Of a stretch of DNA of 64,000 nucleotides, positions 44,303 to 54,069 are shown piece after piece. This DNA comes from Halobiforma lacisalsi AJ5 (GTDB lineage: Archaea; Halobacteriota; Halobacteria; Halobacteriales; Natrialbaceae). Every line of letters starts with the position of its first letter. The first letter of the stretch is position 1. Made by a program: the position numbers and the translations under genes. The notes beneath the pieces were generated by a model. That model was not told the origin of the DNA, did not search any database, and saw only the letters and a list, made by a program, of their open reading frames with translations. The DNA lies in NCBI RefSeq assembly GCF_000226975.2, contig NZ_CP019285.1:3472001-3536000 (forward strand). Reading direction: 5' to 3'.

Positions 44303-45202
44303 TTACAGCAGCGACCGCACGGTGTCCGCGACCGACTCCGCGTCAGTGCCCAGAACGTAGATCAGGGGTTCGATCCCCATGCCGCCGGTCTGGTAGAGCA
44401 CCGTCGCCTCCGGCTGTTCCTCGATGGCCGCGCCGACGCTCGAGGCCACGTCGTCTCCCTCGTCGAACTCCGCGGTGACGTGGCCCGCATCGGAGAGGGC
44501 CGCCAGCAGGTCGGGATCGTACGCGATGTTGATCGCCGCCGCGGCGTCCGTGCCGTGTTCCCGCGCCGCGAGCAGGACGGTCGCGACGTGTTCGGAGACG
44601 CCGAACTCCGGGTCGGAGGGCACCGTCGTCTGGCCTTTCACGTCGAAGATCCGCCCGGGAACTCCGGCGACGTCGTCGACGTCCTCGGCGTCCGGCGTGC
44701 AGGCGACCAGGTTCGACCCCACCGCGGGGATCAGTCGCGCGAACCCGCTCGCGTTCTCGAGGATACGGAGCCCGCGCCGCAGCGACGAGAGGACCCGTTC
44801 GCTGGTCCGCAGGTCGCTCTCGGGATCGTGAACCCGAAAGCCCGAGCCGTGATCGGCGAGTTCCGGGACCGCCTCCTCGTGGAGTTGAGCCAGCAGGTCG
44901 CCGCCGCTCTCGAGGTCGCGGATCAGGACCTCGATCTCGATTAGCGCCTGGACCGGCGTCACGTCGCCGGCGGCGAGTCCCGCTCCGAGGTCCTCGACGA
45001 GGGCTTCGACGCGTTCGTCCTCGGCGATGCGATCGTTGATCGTGACGTCGCCGTGAGCGTACTTCGAGACCGCGCTCTGGCTGATTCCAAGCACTTCGGC
45101 GACTTCGCTCTGGGTGAGTCCCTGCTCGCGGAGTTTCCCGGCCAGCATCGACCGGACGGTCGGCAGGAACTCGTCGACGACGATTTCCTCGACGAATTGC
45201 AT
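44303..45202 (-). CDS. thiR: Thiamine-responsive regulator ThiR (HTH-ThiN)
   Basis: The 299-aa protein has an N-terminal HTH (LTQSEVAEVLGISQSAVSKYAHGDV, about 29-53) and a C-terminal ThiN-like domain (about 125-299; ENASGFARLIPAVGSNLVACTP, VSEHVATVLLAAREHG and TGGMGIEPLIYVLG). The ThiN domain senses thiamine phosphates. In Haloferax, ThiR represses thi4 and thiC. The thi4 gene is 5.6 kb to the left. It is first in an operon with a methyltransferase. Confidence 0.87.
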   Translation of the reverse strand: MQFVEEIVVDEFLPTVRSMLAGKLREQGLTQSEVAEVLGISQSAVSKYAHGDVTINDRIAEDERVEALVEDLGAGLAAGDVTPVQALIEIEVLIRDLESGGDLLAQLHEEAVPELADHGSGFRVHDPESDLRTSERVLSSLRRGLRILENASGFARLIPAVGSNLVACTPDAEDVDDVAGVPGRIFDVKGQTTVPSDPEFGVSEHVATVLLAAREHGTDAAAAINIAYDPDLLAALSDAGHVTAEFDEGDDVASSVGAAIEEQPEATVLYQTGGMGIEPLIYVLGTDAESVADTVRSLL

Positions 45203-45312
45203 TCAACGGCTCTACGCCCGCCCAGGGGATAACTTGTTGGCCCTCGGGCCGACGAACGCGGACCGAAAAGATCCACACTTATCGGGCCTCGGGATGACCG
45301 TCCAGACGATCG

Positions 45313-45699
45313 ATGTCCGCCAAAGCCGCCGTACTCGCGCTCGTCTCCGGTCTCACCGCGTTCCTCGGCATCGGTATCGCCACGACCGTGATCACCGGCC
45401 CGATGGTCGAGTTCGAACTGCTGCTCGGTCTGCTCACCGGTACGTTCGCCGGCCTCGTCGCGACGGTCGCCGTCAGTATCGCCTTCACGCCGGACTCGCC
45501 GCCGGGCCGCCGCCGCGCCGCGGGCGCCGTGACGGGGTTCGGCGCGGGGTTCTTCGTCGGGGTCGTTGGCGGCGTCGTCGTCGCCCACCTCGGCACGATC
45601 CAGTCGATCGGTGCCGGGCTCGCGCTCGGAATCGTCGGTGCCTACGCCGTCTCGCGGTCGGGGTTCGGGACGGCCCCGGAAAGCGACGTCGTCGAGTAG
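45313..45699 (+). CDS. Four-helix membrane protein of unknown function
   Basis: This 128-aa protein is almost wholly hydrophobic with four helices (VLALVSGLTAFLGIGIA, LLGLLTGTFAGLVATVAVSI, GFGAGFFVGVVGGVVVAHL and GAGLALGIVGAYAVS) and a Pro/Arg loop. It resembles short haloarchaeal DUF5518-like membrane proteins. No function is visible. Single gene, divergent from thiR. Confidence 0.7.
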   Translation: MSAKAAVLALVSGLTAFLGIGIATTVITGPMVEFELLLGLLTGTFAGLVATVAVSIAFTPDSPPGRRRAAGAVTGFGAGFFVGVVGGVVVAHLGTIQSIGAGLALGIVGAYAVSRSGFGTAPESDVVE

Positions 45700-45741
45700 T
45701 CCCCACCCCGACTCGAGCAACACGAAAAGAGCCGGACCGTT

Positions 45742-46338
45742 TCAATCCTCGAGCTGGTCGCCGCCGAACTCGTGGTCGCCCTGGATGCGGGAGGCCTGCG
45801 GGCCGTCCTGGTCCTGGTACTTCGACCCACGCTCGCTTCCGTAGGGTCGGTCGGCCTCGGTTTTGAGTTCCGTAAACGTCAGCTGGGAGATGCGCATCCC
45901 GGGCGTGAGCGCGACCGGCGCGGTCCCGAGGTTCGAGAGTTCGAGCGTGATCTGGCCGCGGTAGCCGGGGTCACACAGCCCTGCCGTGGCGTGGACGACG
46001 ACGGCGAGTCGGCCCAGGGAGGACCGGCCCTCGACGTGGGCGATCAGGTCCGGCGGGATCTCGACGCGTTCGTGGGTCGTCCCGAGCACGAAGTCGCCCG
46101 GGTGGAGGATGAAGTCGTCGCCGTCGTCGACGACCGTCTCGTTGACGTACTCGTCGACCTCCTGCTCGGAGTCGGGGTGGATACAGGAGATGTTCGTTCG
46201 CTGGAACTCGAGGAACTCCCGGCCAAGGCGCAGGTCGATGCTGGCCGGCTGGATCTGCAGTTCGGGATCGTCGAGCGGTTCGACGACCAGGTCGCCCTCC
46301 TCGAGTCGATCGAGGATGTCCGCGTCTGAGAGGATCAT
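45742..46338 (-). CDS. dcd: dCTP deaminase
   Basis: The 198-aa protein has [51 protein letters not shown] and GMRISQLTF, the conserved dUTPase-fold deaminase segments. The Glu in QITLELSN is the catalytic base region. It converts dCTP to dUTP for thymidylate synthesis in the cytoplasm. Single gene next to a thioredoxin-like lipoprotein gene. Confidence 0.94.
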   Translation of the reverse strand: MILSDADILDRLEEGDLVVEPLDDPELQIQPASIDLRLGREFLEFQRTNISCIHPDSEQEVDEYVNETVVDDGDDFILHPGDFVLGTTHERVEIPPDLIAHVEGRSSLGRLAVVVHATAGLCDPGYRGQITLELSNLGTAPVALTPGMRISQLTFTELKTEADRPYGSERGSKYQDQDGPQASRIQGDHEFGGDQLED

Positions 46339-46399
46339 ACCCGTCGAGTCGAACGGCGCGGGTGTAAACGGTTCGATCCGGTACGGCCCTCGTTCGAGT

Positions 46400-47026
46400 T
46401 TACTCGAGGGCCGCGTCGATCGGCGCGGACACCCGCTCGAACGACAGTGCCTGGAGTTCGACCTGCTCGCCGTCGACGAAGATCGCGGGTGTCCCCCGGA
46501 CGCCGTTCTCCCGTCCGTAGGACTTGTCGGCCTCGAGCGTCGACCGGTGCGTGACGTCCTCGGCGGCCTCGCGGACGGCCGCCGCGTCGAGTCCCTGCTC
46601 CTCGGCGACCCCCTCGATCGTGTCGTAGGAGTAGGACATCTGGCGTTCGAAGATCGCGCTCGAGAACGACCAGAACGCCTCGTCGCCCTCGCTCTCGTAG
46701 GCTTCGCGGGCCGCGCTGGCGACCGCCCACGACCAGGTGTCGTCGACCGGGATGGGGAAGTCCCGCTGCTCGAACCGGATCCGACCCGGTTCGATGTACG
46801 TCTCCACCAGCTGCGGGTAGATCTCTAGTTTGAACGTCCGACAGTGCGGGCACGCGAAGTCGTCGTAGACCGTCACCGTCACGTCCGCGTCGGGGTCGCC
46901 GGCGACCGGCGGTTCGGGAACCGTATCGTCATCGTCGCCATCGCCGTCGCTTCCCAGACAGCCCGCAGTCACACCAGCAGCGAGGGCGGTGGTCGTCGCG
47001 AGGAACGATCGCCGCGTGTTGTCCAT
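46400..47026 (-). CDS. DsbA-like thiol oxidoreductase lipoprotein
   Basis: The 208-aa protein has a Tat-type N-terminus ([16 protein letters not shown]) with lipobox TAGC (Cys22), an acidic linker and a DsbA/thioredoxin domain with active site FACPHCRTF and cis-Pro in [11 protein letters not shown]. It should catalyse disulfide exchange outside the membrane. ATG at 47026. It is transcribed divergently from pth2. Confidence 0.9.
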   Translation of the reverse strand: MDNTRRSFLATTTALAAGVTAGCLGSDGDGDDDDTVPEPPVAGDPDADVTVTVYDDFACPHCRTFKLEIYPQLVETYIEPGRIRFEQRDFPIPVDDTWSWAVASAAREAYESEGDEAFWSFSSAIFERQMSYSYDTIEGVAEEQGLDAAAVREAAEDVTHRSTLEADKSYGRENGVRGTPAIFVDGEQVELQALSFERVSAPIDAALE

Positions 47027-47128
47027 ATCTACCCTATCGATGCGTTCGTCAAAGGGGTGTCGACTCCCGACCCGCTCCGCGTCACAGGGATCGTCGCTGC
47101 TTTACCGTTCGCCCTCGAGAGCACGGGT

Positions 47129-47467
47129 ATGAAACAGGCCATCGTCGCCCGGACGGACGTCGGGATGGGCCAGGGAAAGCTCGCCGCACAGGTCGCCCAC
47201 GCGTCGCTGTCGGCCTACGAGAAGGCCGACAGGCGGGCCCAGGACCGCTGGAAACAGGGGGGACAGAAGAAAGTCGTCCTGAAAGGGGAAAGCGAACGCC
47301 AACTGCACGAACTCTCCGAGATCGCCGACAGCAAGGGGATTCCGAACGCACTGATCCGCGACGCGGGGCACACGCAACTCGAGCCCGGGACCGTCACCGC
47401 GCTGGCGGTCGGTCCCGCAGAGGAGGACCTGGTCGATCGCGTGACCGGCGATCTGTCGTTGTTCTAG
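47129..47467 (+). CDS. pth2: Peptidyl-tRNA hydrolase Pth2
   Basis: From the ATG at 47129 the protein is 112 aa, normal for archaeal Pth2. [35 protein letters not shown] and [21 protein letters not shown] are the conserved segments. It recycles tRNA from peptidyl-tRNA dropped by ribosomes. The downstream gene follows by 41 bp, and TruD is further along, a translation-related group. Confidence 0.94.
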   Translation: MKQAIVARTDVGMGQGKLAAQVAHASLSAYEKADRRAQDRWKQGGQKKVVLKGESERQLHELSEIADSKGIPNALIRDAGHTQLEPGTVTALAVGPAEEDLVDRVTGDLSLF

Positions 47468-47508
47468 CCGGCAGCAGCTACTTGGGCGGCGGCGTCGACT
47501 CGAGGACG

Positions 47509-47766
47509 ATGGCAGTTCTCTCGACCGAAGACGAGGGCAAGTTCCTGATGGACGTCAGGGGCGAACAGATCGGGATCATTACAGAAGTCGACCCCGACAG
47601 ACAGGTCGCGTACGTCGACCTCGATCCTGGCCTGGCTGAAGCCTGGATGGAGAGTCTGGGCCGCGGCGAGGCCGGAGCCGACGACGCCGAAGTACCGAGC
47701 GAGAACGTCGAGACGATCACGGACTCGGAGGTTCGGGTGGACGCGGACCTCGGCTCCGGAGCGTAG
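47509..47766 (+). CDS. PRC-barrel-like small protein
   Basis: From the ATG at 47509 the protein is 85 aa. It reads [41 protein letters not shown], then an acidic tail, a compact beta barrel like the PRC-barrel (RimM/photosystem H type). PRC barrels mediate protein or RNA interactions in ribosome maturation. It sits between pth2 and truD, so a role in translation or RNA processing is a reasonable guess. Confidence 0.75.
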   Translation: MAVLSTEDEGKFLMDVRGEQIGIITEVDPDRQVAYVDLDPGLAEAWMESLGRGEAGADDAEVPSENVETITDSEVRVDADLGSGA

Positions 47767-47921
47767 CACGAGTCGGCACGAGTCGACTCGAGTCGCCTCG
47801 AGTGCGGTTCGCCTCGAGCGGCCTGTCCGAGAACGTCGGCTGTGATGGCCGGAGCGACCGGGTTCCGGAGCTACGAGAACGAACCGATTTATCCCCCGCG
47901 GCCGAAGCGCCGGTAACGACC

Positions 47922-49268
47922 ATGCGTCCGGCACACCCTACGGAGCAAGCCGTCGGCCTCGAGTACTACGTCAGCGACACCGACGGCGTCGGCGGCCGCC
48001 TTCGCGAGGACGACGACCAGTTCCGGGTCTGGGAACTCGAGCGGTTCTCGACCGAACCCGTCGACGCGGACGTCGACGCCTACCCTCACCTCGTCTTCCG
48101 GGCGACGCTGCGGGGCTGGGACACCAACGACTTCGCGGCGCGGCTCTCCGACGCCCTGGGAACCTCCCGCGAACGTGTCGACTGGGCCGGCACGAAGGAC
48201 AAGTACGCCGTGACCACCCAGCTCTTTTCCGTCTACGGCGCAGACCCGGACGACCTCCCCGAGATCGACGGCGTCGAGATCGAGGTACTCGGCCGGGCGG
48301 GACGGGGCCTCGAGTTCGGCGACCTCGCAGGTAACGCCTTCGAGGTCGTCGTCAGCGACCCCGCCGAACCCGACAACGCCGACGAGATCACCGACGAGTT
48401 ACACGCGTTCGGCGGCCGTGACGACGAGCCCCGTGAGATCGGCGTCCCCAACTTCTTCGGCCAGCAGCGGTTCGGCAGTCGCCGCCCGATCACTCACGAG
48501 GTCGGCCTCGAGGTCGTCCGCGGCGACTGGGAGGGTGCGGTGATGGCGTACCTCGGCCGGCCGACCGAGGCCGAACCCGAGGGAACCCAGGAGGCCCGGA
48601 CGTTCCTCGAGGAGACCCGCGACTGGGCGGAAGCCCTCGATCGCTTCCCGAACCGCCTGCGATACGAGCGGTCGATGCTCCACGAACTCGCCGAGTGCGA
48701 CGGCGAACCCGGACCCGACGAGTTCCGGGCCGCCCTCGAGCGGGTCCCGTCGAACCTCCAGCGGCTGTTCGTCCACGCCGCCCAGTCGTACGCGTTCAAC
48801 CTGATGCTGAGCCGACGGCTCGAGCGCGGTCTCCCGTTCGACCGCCCCGTCGCCGGCGACGTGGTCTGTTTCGCCGACACCGGCGGCGACGTCCCCGAGG
48901 AGATCCTCCTGCCTGACACCGACAGGCTCCAGCGCGTCGACGAGCGCCGCGTCGACTCTGTGACCCGCCACTGCGAGCGCGGCCGCGCGTTCGTCACCGC
49001 GCCGCTGGTCGGCACCGAGACCGAACTCGCCGACGGCGAGCAGGGCGAGATCGAACGAGCGGTGCTCGAAGACCTCGACCTCGCGCCCGGCGACTTCGAC
49101 CTCCCAGGCGAGTTCTACTCGAGCGGCACCCGGCGTACGATCCTCCTTCGGACCGCCCTCGAGGTCGACCGGGACCCGCTCGCGCTGTCGTTCGCGCTTC
49201 CGAAGGGGTCGTACGCGACGGTCGTGGCGCGGGAGTTCCTCAAGGTCGATCCGATCGATCTCGGCTGA
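47922..49268 (+). CDS. truD: tRNA pseudouridine(13) synthase TruD
   Basis: From the ATG at 47922 the protein is 448 aa. Family motifs are [15 protein letters not shown] (catalytic Asp), [13 protein letters not shown], and the [20 protein letters not shown] segment. It isomerises U13 of tRNAs. The earlier frame start at 47802 adds an Arg-poor leader without conservation, and TTATCCCCCGC-like promoter sequence lies before 47922. It is at the end of the pth2 cluster. Confidence 0.95.
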   Translation: MRPAHPTEQAVGLEYYVSDTDGVGGRLREDDDQFRVWELERFSTEPVDADVDAYPHLVFRATLRGWDTNDFAARLSDALGTSRERVDWAGTKDKYAVTTQLFSVYGADPDDLPEIDGVEIEVLGRAGRGLEFGDLAGNAFEVVVSDPAEPDNADEITDELHAFGGRDDEPREIGVPNFFGQQRFGSRRPITHEVGLEVVRGDWEGAVMAYLGRPTEAEPEGTQEARTFLEETRDWAEALDRFPNRLRYERSMLHELAECDGEPGPDEFRAALERVPSNLQRLFVHAAQSYAFNLMLSRRLERGLPFDRPVAGDVVCFADTGGDVPEEILLPDTDRLQRVDERRVDSVTRHCERGRAFVTAPLVGTETELADGEQGEIERAVLEDLDLAPGDFDLPGEFYSSGTRRTILLRTALEVDRDPLALSFALPKGSYATVVAREFLKVDPIDLG

Positions 49269-49492
49269 GTCTCGACCGCACCGACCGCGCTCGAACGGTC
49301 CACTGGGAGTGGTCCTCCGATAGTCGTTGTGCTCGAGTGTCGGCTCGCCGTAGCCAATGTGGAAGCGGCTGGCCGGCGGTCTCCGTCGAGGGTCGGTCGA
49401 GGATCAAAACAGGTCTCCGACTGCGTGCCTTCCGACGGTCGTGACGGAGTCGGAACGACACCGCCACCGTGCCGATCAACCGTCGGGAGCGA

Positions 49493-49678
49493 TCACTGCC
49501 ACGTCCCGAGTTCGACGGCGTAGTCGGATTCGATCCATCGCGTGTTCGGATGGCGTGGGCTATAGAGGAGATACAGGTCAGATACGACCACGTCCAGTTC
49601 GTCGCCGGGAATCCCTTCGGGTTCGGCCTCGTCCCAGCTCTCGTTCCACCCATCCGCTCCCGGATCTGCGTCACTCAT
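49493..49678 (-). CDS. Small acidic protein, hypothetical
   Basis: The 61-aa predicted protein is acidic and Trp-rich (MSDADPGADGWNESWDEAEP, then LDVVVSDLYLLYSPRHPNTRW). It has an ATG at 49678 after an open promoter-like stretch, haloarchaeal composition and no overlap with other genes. I cannot recognise it. Coding is plausible rather than shown. Confidence 0.4.
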   Translation of the reverse strand: MSDADPGADGWNESWDEAEPEGIPGDELDVVVSDLYLLYSPRHPNTRWIESDYAVELGTWQ

Positions 49679-49858
49679 ACTGCTCTCACTCTCTATCGGT
49701 ATTTCGTCATCGATCCGGATGCCCCGTGTTCCTAACAGTGTCAGTCTGGCCCCGCTTTCCGTATCCTCGGTCGTCGGACTCCTCTACGCGTACGTACTCG
49801 GGTAAGAACCGATAGCCGTCAATAAATGGTGAAAACGGTCGAATTACGTGGAAGCGGG

Positions 49859-50500
49859 TTAGTCGCCCGTCGCGACGTCTTCGTCGTCGACGTCGACGGA
49901 AGTCGCCTCTTCCTCGGCGACTTCCTCGGGGTGGGCCTCGAGAGTAGCCTTCTGGATCTCGACGCGGCGAAGCGGGTAGATCGTCTTGGCCTCGCCGTAG
50001 ATCGCCGAGGAGAGTCGACCCTCGACGACGCTGTCGATCAGTTCCTCGAAGGTACGCTCGGCGGCGGCCTCCCGGACCATCGCCACCATCTCCTCGCGGA
50101 TGGCCTTCTCCTGGCTCGCGTCGGCCTTCTTGGTCGTGAAGGCGACGGGCTGGATCTGGACGCGGTAGTCGTCCGTCGTGAGGACGGTGACATAGGCCTC
50201 GATCTTGGAGGCGCCGCGTCGGACCAGCGAGCGGAGGTAGTCACGGGTCAGCGAGTGCTGCTTGAACTCCGTGTACGCCGTGTCGCTGCCGACGTCGTTG
50301 ATCTTGAAGGTGAGCTTCGTGTTGTTCTCGCTTGCGGCACCCTTCAGGTCGCCGAGCGTCGTTTCGATAGTTCGGTCGTAGAGCTTTTCCGGTTCGTCAG
50401 CGGGGGTTTCACCGAGTTCTTCCCGGTCGAACTGCTCCGGGGCGAGGACGGTGTACCACCGCTTTTCCTGTTTCGCGCGTGAAACTGAGCGTTCACTCAT
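49859..50500 (-). CDS. rps3ae: 30S ribosomal protein S3Ae (eS1)
   Basis: The 213-aa protein has the eS1 pattern: KQEKRWYTVLAPEQFDREEL, GETPADEPEKLYDRTIETTL, NTKLTFKINDV and RRGASKIEAYVTVLTTDDYR. It is part of the small subunit near the mRNA exit. Its ATG overlaps the last codons of pcc1 (8 bp), so it is translated with that gene. It ends the rps15 operon. Confidence 0.96.
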   Translation of the reverse strand: MSERSVSRAKQEKRWYTVLAPEQFDREELGETPADEPEKLYDRTIETTLGDLKGAASENNTKLTFKINDVGSDTAYTEFKQHSLTRDYLRSLVRRGASKIEAYVTVLTTDDYRVQIQPVAFTTKKADASQEKAIREEMVAMVREAAAERTFEELIDSVVEGRLSSAIYGEAKTIYPLRRVEIQKATLEAHPEEVAEEEATSVDVDDEDVATGD

Positions 50501-50786
50501 TGTTGTTGGTATGGTCTTGGTCGGACGCAGGTCCCGCGTCCGTCGGTTGTCGGTGCTTTACGTTTCCGTCGGTCGCGTCCGCCGTAACGTCGATCGCTAC
50601 GTCCAGGTTGATCACGTAATCGTCGACAGTCGAGTGGAGTCCGCTCGTGGTCTCCCGTTCGATGTGGGTGACGAGGGTTCCATCGTCTTCTACGGTCGTC
50701 TCCATCTCCGCGGTGTTGTCGGGCTCGAGCGCCCGTGCGAGGAGGTCCGGGTCGTCGTGGTCCGTCCGGATCGTCGCTCGTCTCAT
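50493..50786 (-). CDS. pcc1: KEOPS complex subunit Pcc1
   Basis: From the ATG at 50786 the protein is 97 aa. It begins MRRATIRTDHDDPDLLARAL and has LEPDNTAEMETTVEDDGTLV and DDYVINLDVAIDV, the small alpha/beta Pcc1 fold. Pcc1 dimerises KEOPS, which makes t6A on tRNAs. The ATG overlaps the stop of the DHH gene (ATGA). An apparent longer frame to 52028 results from frameshifts in the upstream gene, not a fusion. Confidence 0.9.
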   Translation of the reverse strand: MRRATIRTDHDDPDLLARALEPDNTAEMETTVEDDGTLVTHIERETTSGLHSTVDDYVINLDVAIDVTADATDGNVKHRQPTDAGPASDQDHTNNNE

Positions 50787-52028
50787 AGTACCTCCCTCGC
50801 CGCCGCGATGACGGTCGATTCCTCGAGGCCGTCGTACCGCAGGTAGCCCCGCCGAGTGCCGACGTCGTACTCGACGGCGTCCTCGGCCGCGCTCTCGCCG
50901 CGGAGTTCGCGGGCGAGTCGCTCGAGCGTCGAACCGAGCGGTCCCTCCCCGCGGGTCACGAGCGCCGCCTCGCCGGAGCCGTCCGACTCCGCGATGGCGA
51001 GGACGGTTGGCTCCGGCGACCGGTAGTCGGCGGCGAGACGGGCGACGGCCTCGACGGGGCCGTCGCCCTGGCCGATCCCGACGACGAACAGCCCGTCGTA
51101 CCGTCCCGTCGACGCCCCCTCGAGCGCCTCGTGGGCCCGACGTCCGTACTCCCGCCAGGCGGACAGGGCCGGCTCCCGGGCGTCGTGGCCCAGCGCGAGC
51201 GCGACGCCGGTCCCCGGATCGCTCCGGCCGTCGCCTCGAGGACGTCGGCGTAGCCGCCGACGGTGGCGAACGGCGCGTCGCCTGGGTCGCGTAGGGCTTG
51301 AGCCCGCGCCGGACCGCGTCGGCCGCGGTCTCGGTCGCCCCCTCGTCCCCGACGGCGTCGAGGGCGACGACGGAGGCGATCGTCCGGTGATCGTCCGACT
51401 CGAGGGCTGGTTCGGTTCCGTCGGCTTCGACCGCGACGCCGGCGTCGGCCAGCGCCCCGCGGACCGCGTCCGGGTCGCCGGACCACGGTCCGCGCAGGCG
51501 GGTCGAGTGGGCGATCCCGTCGGCCGGGTCGGCGGTCGGCACCGCGACGCCGGGCCGGCGGTCGACGAGGTCCCGTTTCCGGGCCGCCTCGAGGACCCAC
51601 TCGCTTTCGCCCGCGCCGGGTTCGACGCCGGCCGCGACGAGGCCCGCGAGGGCCAGTACCGGATCCGGCGTCGCGCCGAGTTCGCGGACGCGGTCGACGG
51701 CCGCGAGGGTTGCGGGTCGGTCGGGCTCGTCGAGTCGTGTCGCGTCCCCGTCGACGGCGCCGACGACCATCGTCAGGTCGTCACTGTCGTCGTCGACGGC
51801 GTCTCGAGCGTCGGCCTCGTCCGTCCGCGTCGCCCGCTTCGTCCGCTCCGAGACCGTCCTCCCGACCGTCACCTGAAACGGCGTCCCGCGGTCGGCAAGC
51901 GCCCGCGCGACGATGCCACTCGCGGCCAGCGCGTCGCCGTCGGCTCGCGGCACGAGCCGGACGAAGGCGGCGCTCTCGAGACCGGGTGCGGCGTTCGTCG
52001 CGTCGGTGGAACGACCCTCGGTTGCCAT
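50783..52028 (-). pseudogene. DHH/RecJ-like phosphoesterase with two frameshifts
   Basis: The gene starts at ATG 52028 and should end at TGA 50785-50783, overlapping pcc1. Frame 1 gives AAFVRLVPRADGDALAASGI (a degenerate DHH motif) to RRGLKPYATQ. Then a G is missing near 51281; the next frame reads GDAPFATVGGYADVLEAT. A second base is missing near 51226, and the third frame reads RSDPGTGVALALGHDAREPA ... YDGLFVVGIGQGDGP ... YLRYDGLEESTVIAAAREVL. Together the three frames give a normal-length (about 415 aa) RecJ-like/GINS-associated-nuclease-family protein. Both losses are in G/C homopolymers, so sequencing error is possible. Confidence 0.8.
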
Positions 52029-52104
52029 TCTGTTGTCGGCTCGATTACGTGTCGTTGGGTTCGCGTGCGGTCGTCGACGTCACAGCGTCACGACTCGTCA
52101 CGAC

Positions 52105-52569
52105 TCACTCGAGCAGTTCCTTGGCCTGCTCGTAGGAGTACGTGAAGTCCGGCTCGAGCTCGTCGCCGCGGTAGTAGTCGACGAGACGGCGGACCTTCGA
52201 CTCCGTGTTCTGCAGGGCGCGCTTGTTCTGGTAGTCCTGGGGGTTCTGCTGGACGTGCTCGCGCAGGCGCACGGCACGCTTCATCAGGTTCCGGAGGTCC
52301 TCGGGGAACTCGGGTTCGGCGTCGTGTTCCTCGAGAATCTCGGTGATCTTCTTCCCGGTCGCCAGCTTGACGTCCGGGATGGGCGTGCCCGTGACGCCTT
52401 CGTCACGCAGCTTGATCCCGATCTGGCTGGGATCGTGGCCCTGCTCCGCTAGTTCGACGACCCGTTCTTCGATCTGCTCGGGGTCGACGTCGCTCCACTC
52501 CGGGGGTTCGTCTGCCGCCGGCTTGTCCGAACCGGACGAGCCGCGACGGCGGGTATGCATTCGTGCCAT
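52105..52569 (-). CDS. rps15: 30S ribosomal protein S15
   Basis: From the ATG at 52569 the protein is 154 aa, beginning MARMHTRRRGSSGSDKPAAD with the archaeal/eukaryotic S15 extension. Conserved segments are IEERVVELAEQGHDPSQIGI, LRDEGVTGTPIPDVK and RLREHVQQNPQDYQNKRALQ. It binds 16S rRNA in the small subunit. It heads the rps15-DHH-pcc1-rps3ae operon. Confidence 0.96.
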   Translation of the reverse strand: MARMHTRRRGSSGSDKPAADEPPEWSDVDPEQIEERVVELAEQGHDPSQIGIKLRDEGVTGTPIPDVKLATGKKITEILEEHDAEPEFPEDLRNLMKRAVRLREHVQQNPQDYQNKRALQNTESKVRRLVDYYRGDELEPDFTYSYEQAKELLE

Positions 52570-52875
52570 TGTTCGAGGATAGGAACCGCACTGACCGCAC
52601 GAGAGCGCGCCAGTCGTTGGAATCGACCGACGACTGGCGGTGCACTTCCGCAATCCCAAGCCACCCAAGAGCGACGGGTGACGAGTCGGATTTGCGGCCG
52701 TGCGCTTCCCACCGGACGTATCGTGAGCACCGACTAAAGGGTTGCGTAACCGTTCCGCGTCGGGACCGGAACGAAACCCACTCCGGCGCGACTGCCGTGA
52801 CAGTTATTCCCGCACGGTGTCGGGTGAATTCGTGGGGTTTATACTCGAGTGCGTGAAAGTGGGAGTTGCGAACGC
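52570..52875. other. Divergent rps15 / tRNA-Ala promoter region
   Basis: These 306 bp lie between the leftward rps15 gene and the rightward tRNA. TTTATA at 52838-52843 is a TATA box about 33 bp before the tRNA. Towards rps15 the sequence is C/G-rich without a clear TATA. I see no gene; small frames are shadows. Confidence 0.5.
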
Positions 52876-52947
52876 GGGCTCGTAGATCAGAGGTAGATCA
52901 CTCCCTTGGCATGGGAGAGGCCCCGGGTTCAAATCCCGGCGAGTCCA
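52876..52947 (+). tRNA. tRNA-Ala (anticodon GGC)
   Basis: The 72-nt gene begins GGGCTCG and ends CGAGTCC plus discriminator A. The acceptor has the G3-U70 wobble pair that marks tRNA-Ala. The anticodon stem CTCCC/GGGAG encloses TTGGCAT (anticodon GGC), and the T arm is CCGGGTTCAAATCCCGG. No intron; CCA is not encoded. It is the probable integration site for the element to its right. Confidence 0.97.
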
Positions 52948-52973
52948 CTCGTAATTTTCCGTTTCAGGCCTTC

Positions 52974-53002
52974 TACCCTTAGAATTCCGTTCCCTAAGGG
53001 TA
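52974..53002. repeat. Inverted repeat beside tRNA-Ala
   Basis: TACCCTTAG (52974-52982) and CTAAGGGTA (52994-53002) are a perfect 9-bp inverted repeat with an 11-nt spacer, 27 bp after the tRNA. It could be an integrase core or arm site, or a terminator. Its position between tRNA and the int gene favours an att role. Confidence 0.5.
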
Positions 53003-53061
53003 TTCTGACGGCTATCGATACCACGGTGCTGACAGCTGCGTTCTCGAGAGTCATGTTCCTG

Positions 53062-54069
53062 TTATAGGTCTTCGATGAAGTCGCGTCGCTGTTCCATCTT
53101 CTCACGGTCTGTACGTCGGTCGTAGTGGCGATCGAGGACTTCCGAGGAAACGTCGCACCGATCGCTGACGATCTCCTCGGGGATGTCCTCGCGGAGTTGG
53201 TGCGTGATGGCTCCGCGTCGGATCGTGTGTGGCGATAGGCTGCTCGGACAGTCGTAGTAGTGCCCGTACTCTGTCGCCTCGCAGTCCGCGGGCTCGCGCC
53301 CGTGCGGGCAGTCTTCGATCATGCAGGGTTGGGTGAGCCGGTACACTTCGGAGCGGATCTGTCCGGAACTCAGCCGGCCGCGGTCGCTCGTCACCAGCGG
53401 TTCGCGGCCGTGTTCGTCGACGACGTCGTGGCGATGGAACCGAATGTACTCGTCCACGACGTCGCAGTAGTAGTCATCAAGCGCGATCGCGCGCTCGGCC
53501 GGTTCCTGGTTCTTGAGCGGCGTTCCAGTCTCCGGACGGTGGCGAAGCCAGAAACATCCCTCATCGGGTTCGTAGTCCTCGAGGTCGATCGCCCGGAGAC
53601 TCCCGAGGCGGATCCCCGTGTGCCAGAGGATCGCTACGATGACGTGGTCCCGGCTCGCGCGCTTGTACCGCTCGAGGTAGCCGATGATCTTGTGCGCGCG
53701 CTCGGCGTCGAGCAGTTCGTCGCGAGCCTCCTCGCCGCGGTCGACGTCAGGGAGCTTCACGCGCTCGCGCATCCCGGGTTCCACGGCGTCGATCGACGCG
53801 CAGAACTCGAGGAACACGCGCAGCGTCGCGAGTTGCCCGCGAAGCGTGACGACGTTCACGTCCTGCTGTCGCCAGACGCGGTACCGGTGGAGGTCCCGCC
53901 CGGTGAGGTCGTTGAGGTTGTCGATCCCGACCTCGTTGCACCACTCGACGAAGGCGTTGAGCCGGTACTTGTGGTTCTGGAGCGTCTTCTCGCTGATCTC
54001 GAGTTCACGGTGCGAGACGTAGAGGTCGACCGCCTCGCGTGGCGAAATCGGCTCGAGATCGTCGCTCAT
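53062..54069 (-). CDS. int: Tyrosine integrase with Cys-rich insert
   Basis: The 335-aa protein has an N-terminal SAM-like core-binding domain (about 8-95) and a catalytic domain with Arg154 (HTGIRLGSLRA), a likely Lys186, His281-x-x-Arg284 (SPHTIRRGAITH) and Tyr316 (LDRHYDRR). Between the Lys and His-Arg boxes is a Cys-rich insert (CMIEDCPHGREPADCEATEY, ending YYDCP) likely to bind zinc, as in the SNJ2-type haloarchaeal integrases I recall. It recombines element att with the tRNA. It is the last gene of a five-gene ATGA-coupled operon, 115 bp from tRNA-Ala. Confidence 0.93.
   Translation of the reverse strand: MSDDLEPISPREAVDLYVSHRELEISEKTLQNHKYRLNAFVEWCNEVGIDNLNDLTGRDLHRYRVWRQQDVNVVTLRGQLATLRVFLEFCASIDAVEPGMRERVKLPDVDRGEEARDELLDAERAHKIIGYLERYKRASRDHVIVAILWHTGIRLGSLRAIDLEDYEPDEGCFWLRHRPETGTPLKNQEPAERAIALDDYYCDVVDEYIRFHRHDVVDEHGREPLVTSDRGRLSSGQIRSEVYRLTQPCMIEDCPHGREPADCEATEYGHYYDCPSSLSPHTIRRGAITHQLREDIPEEIVSDRCDVSSEVLDRHYDRRTDREKMEQRRDFIEDL

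Noticed and set aside
50493-52028. A 511-aa fusion of DHH protein and Pcc1
   Set aside because: The middle is Arg-rich out-of-frame sequence created by the two deletions; Pcc1 has its own ATG at 50786.
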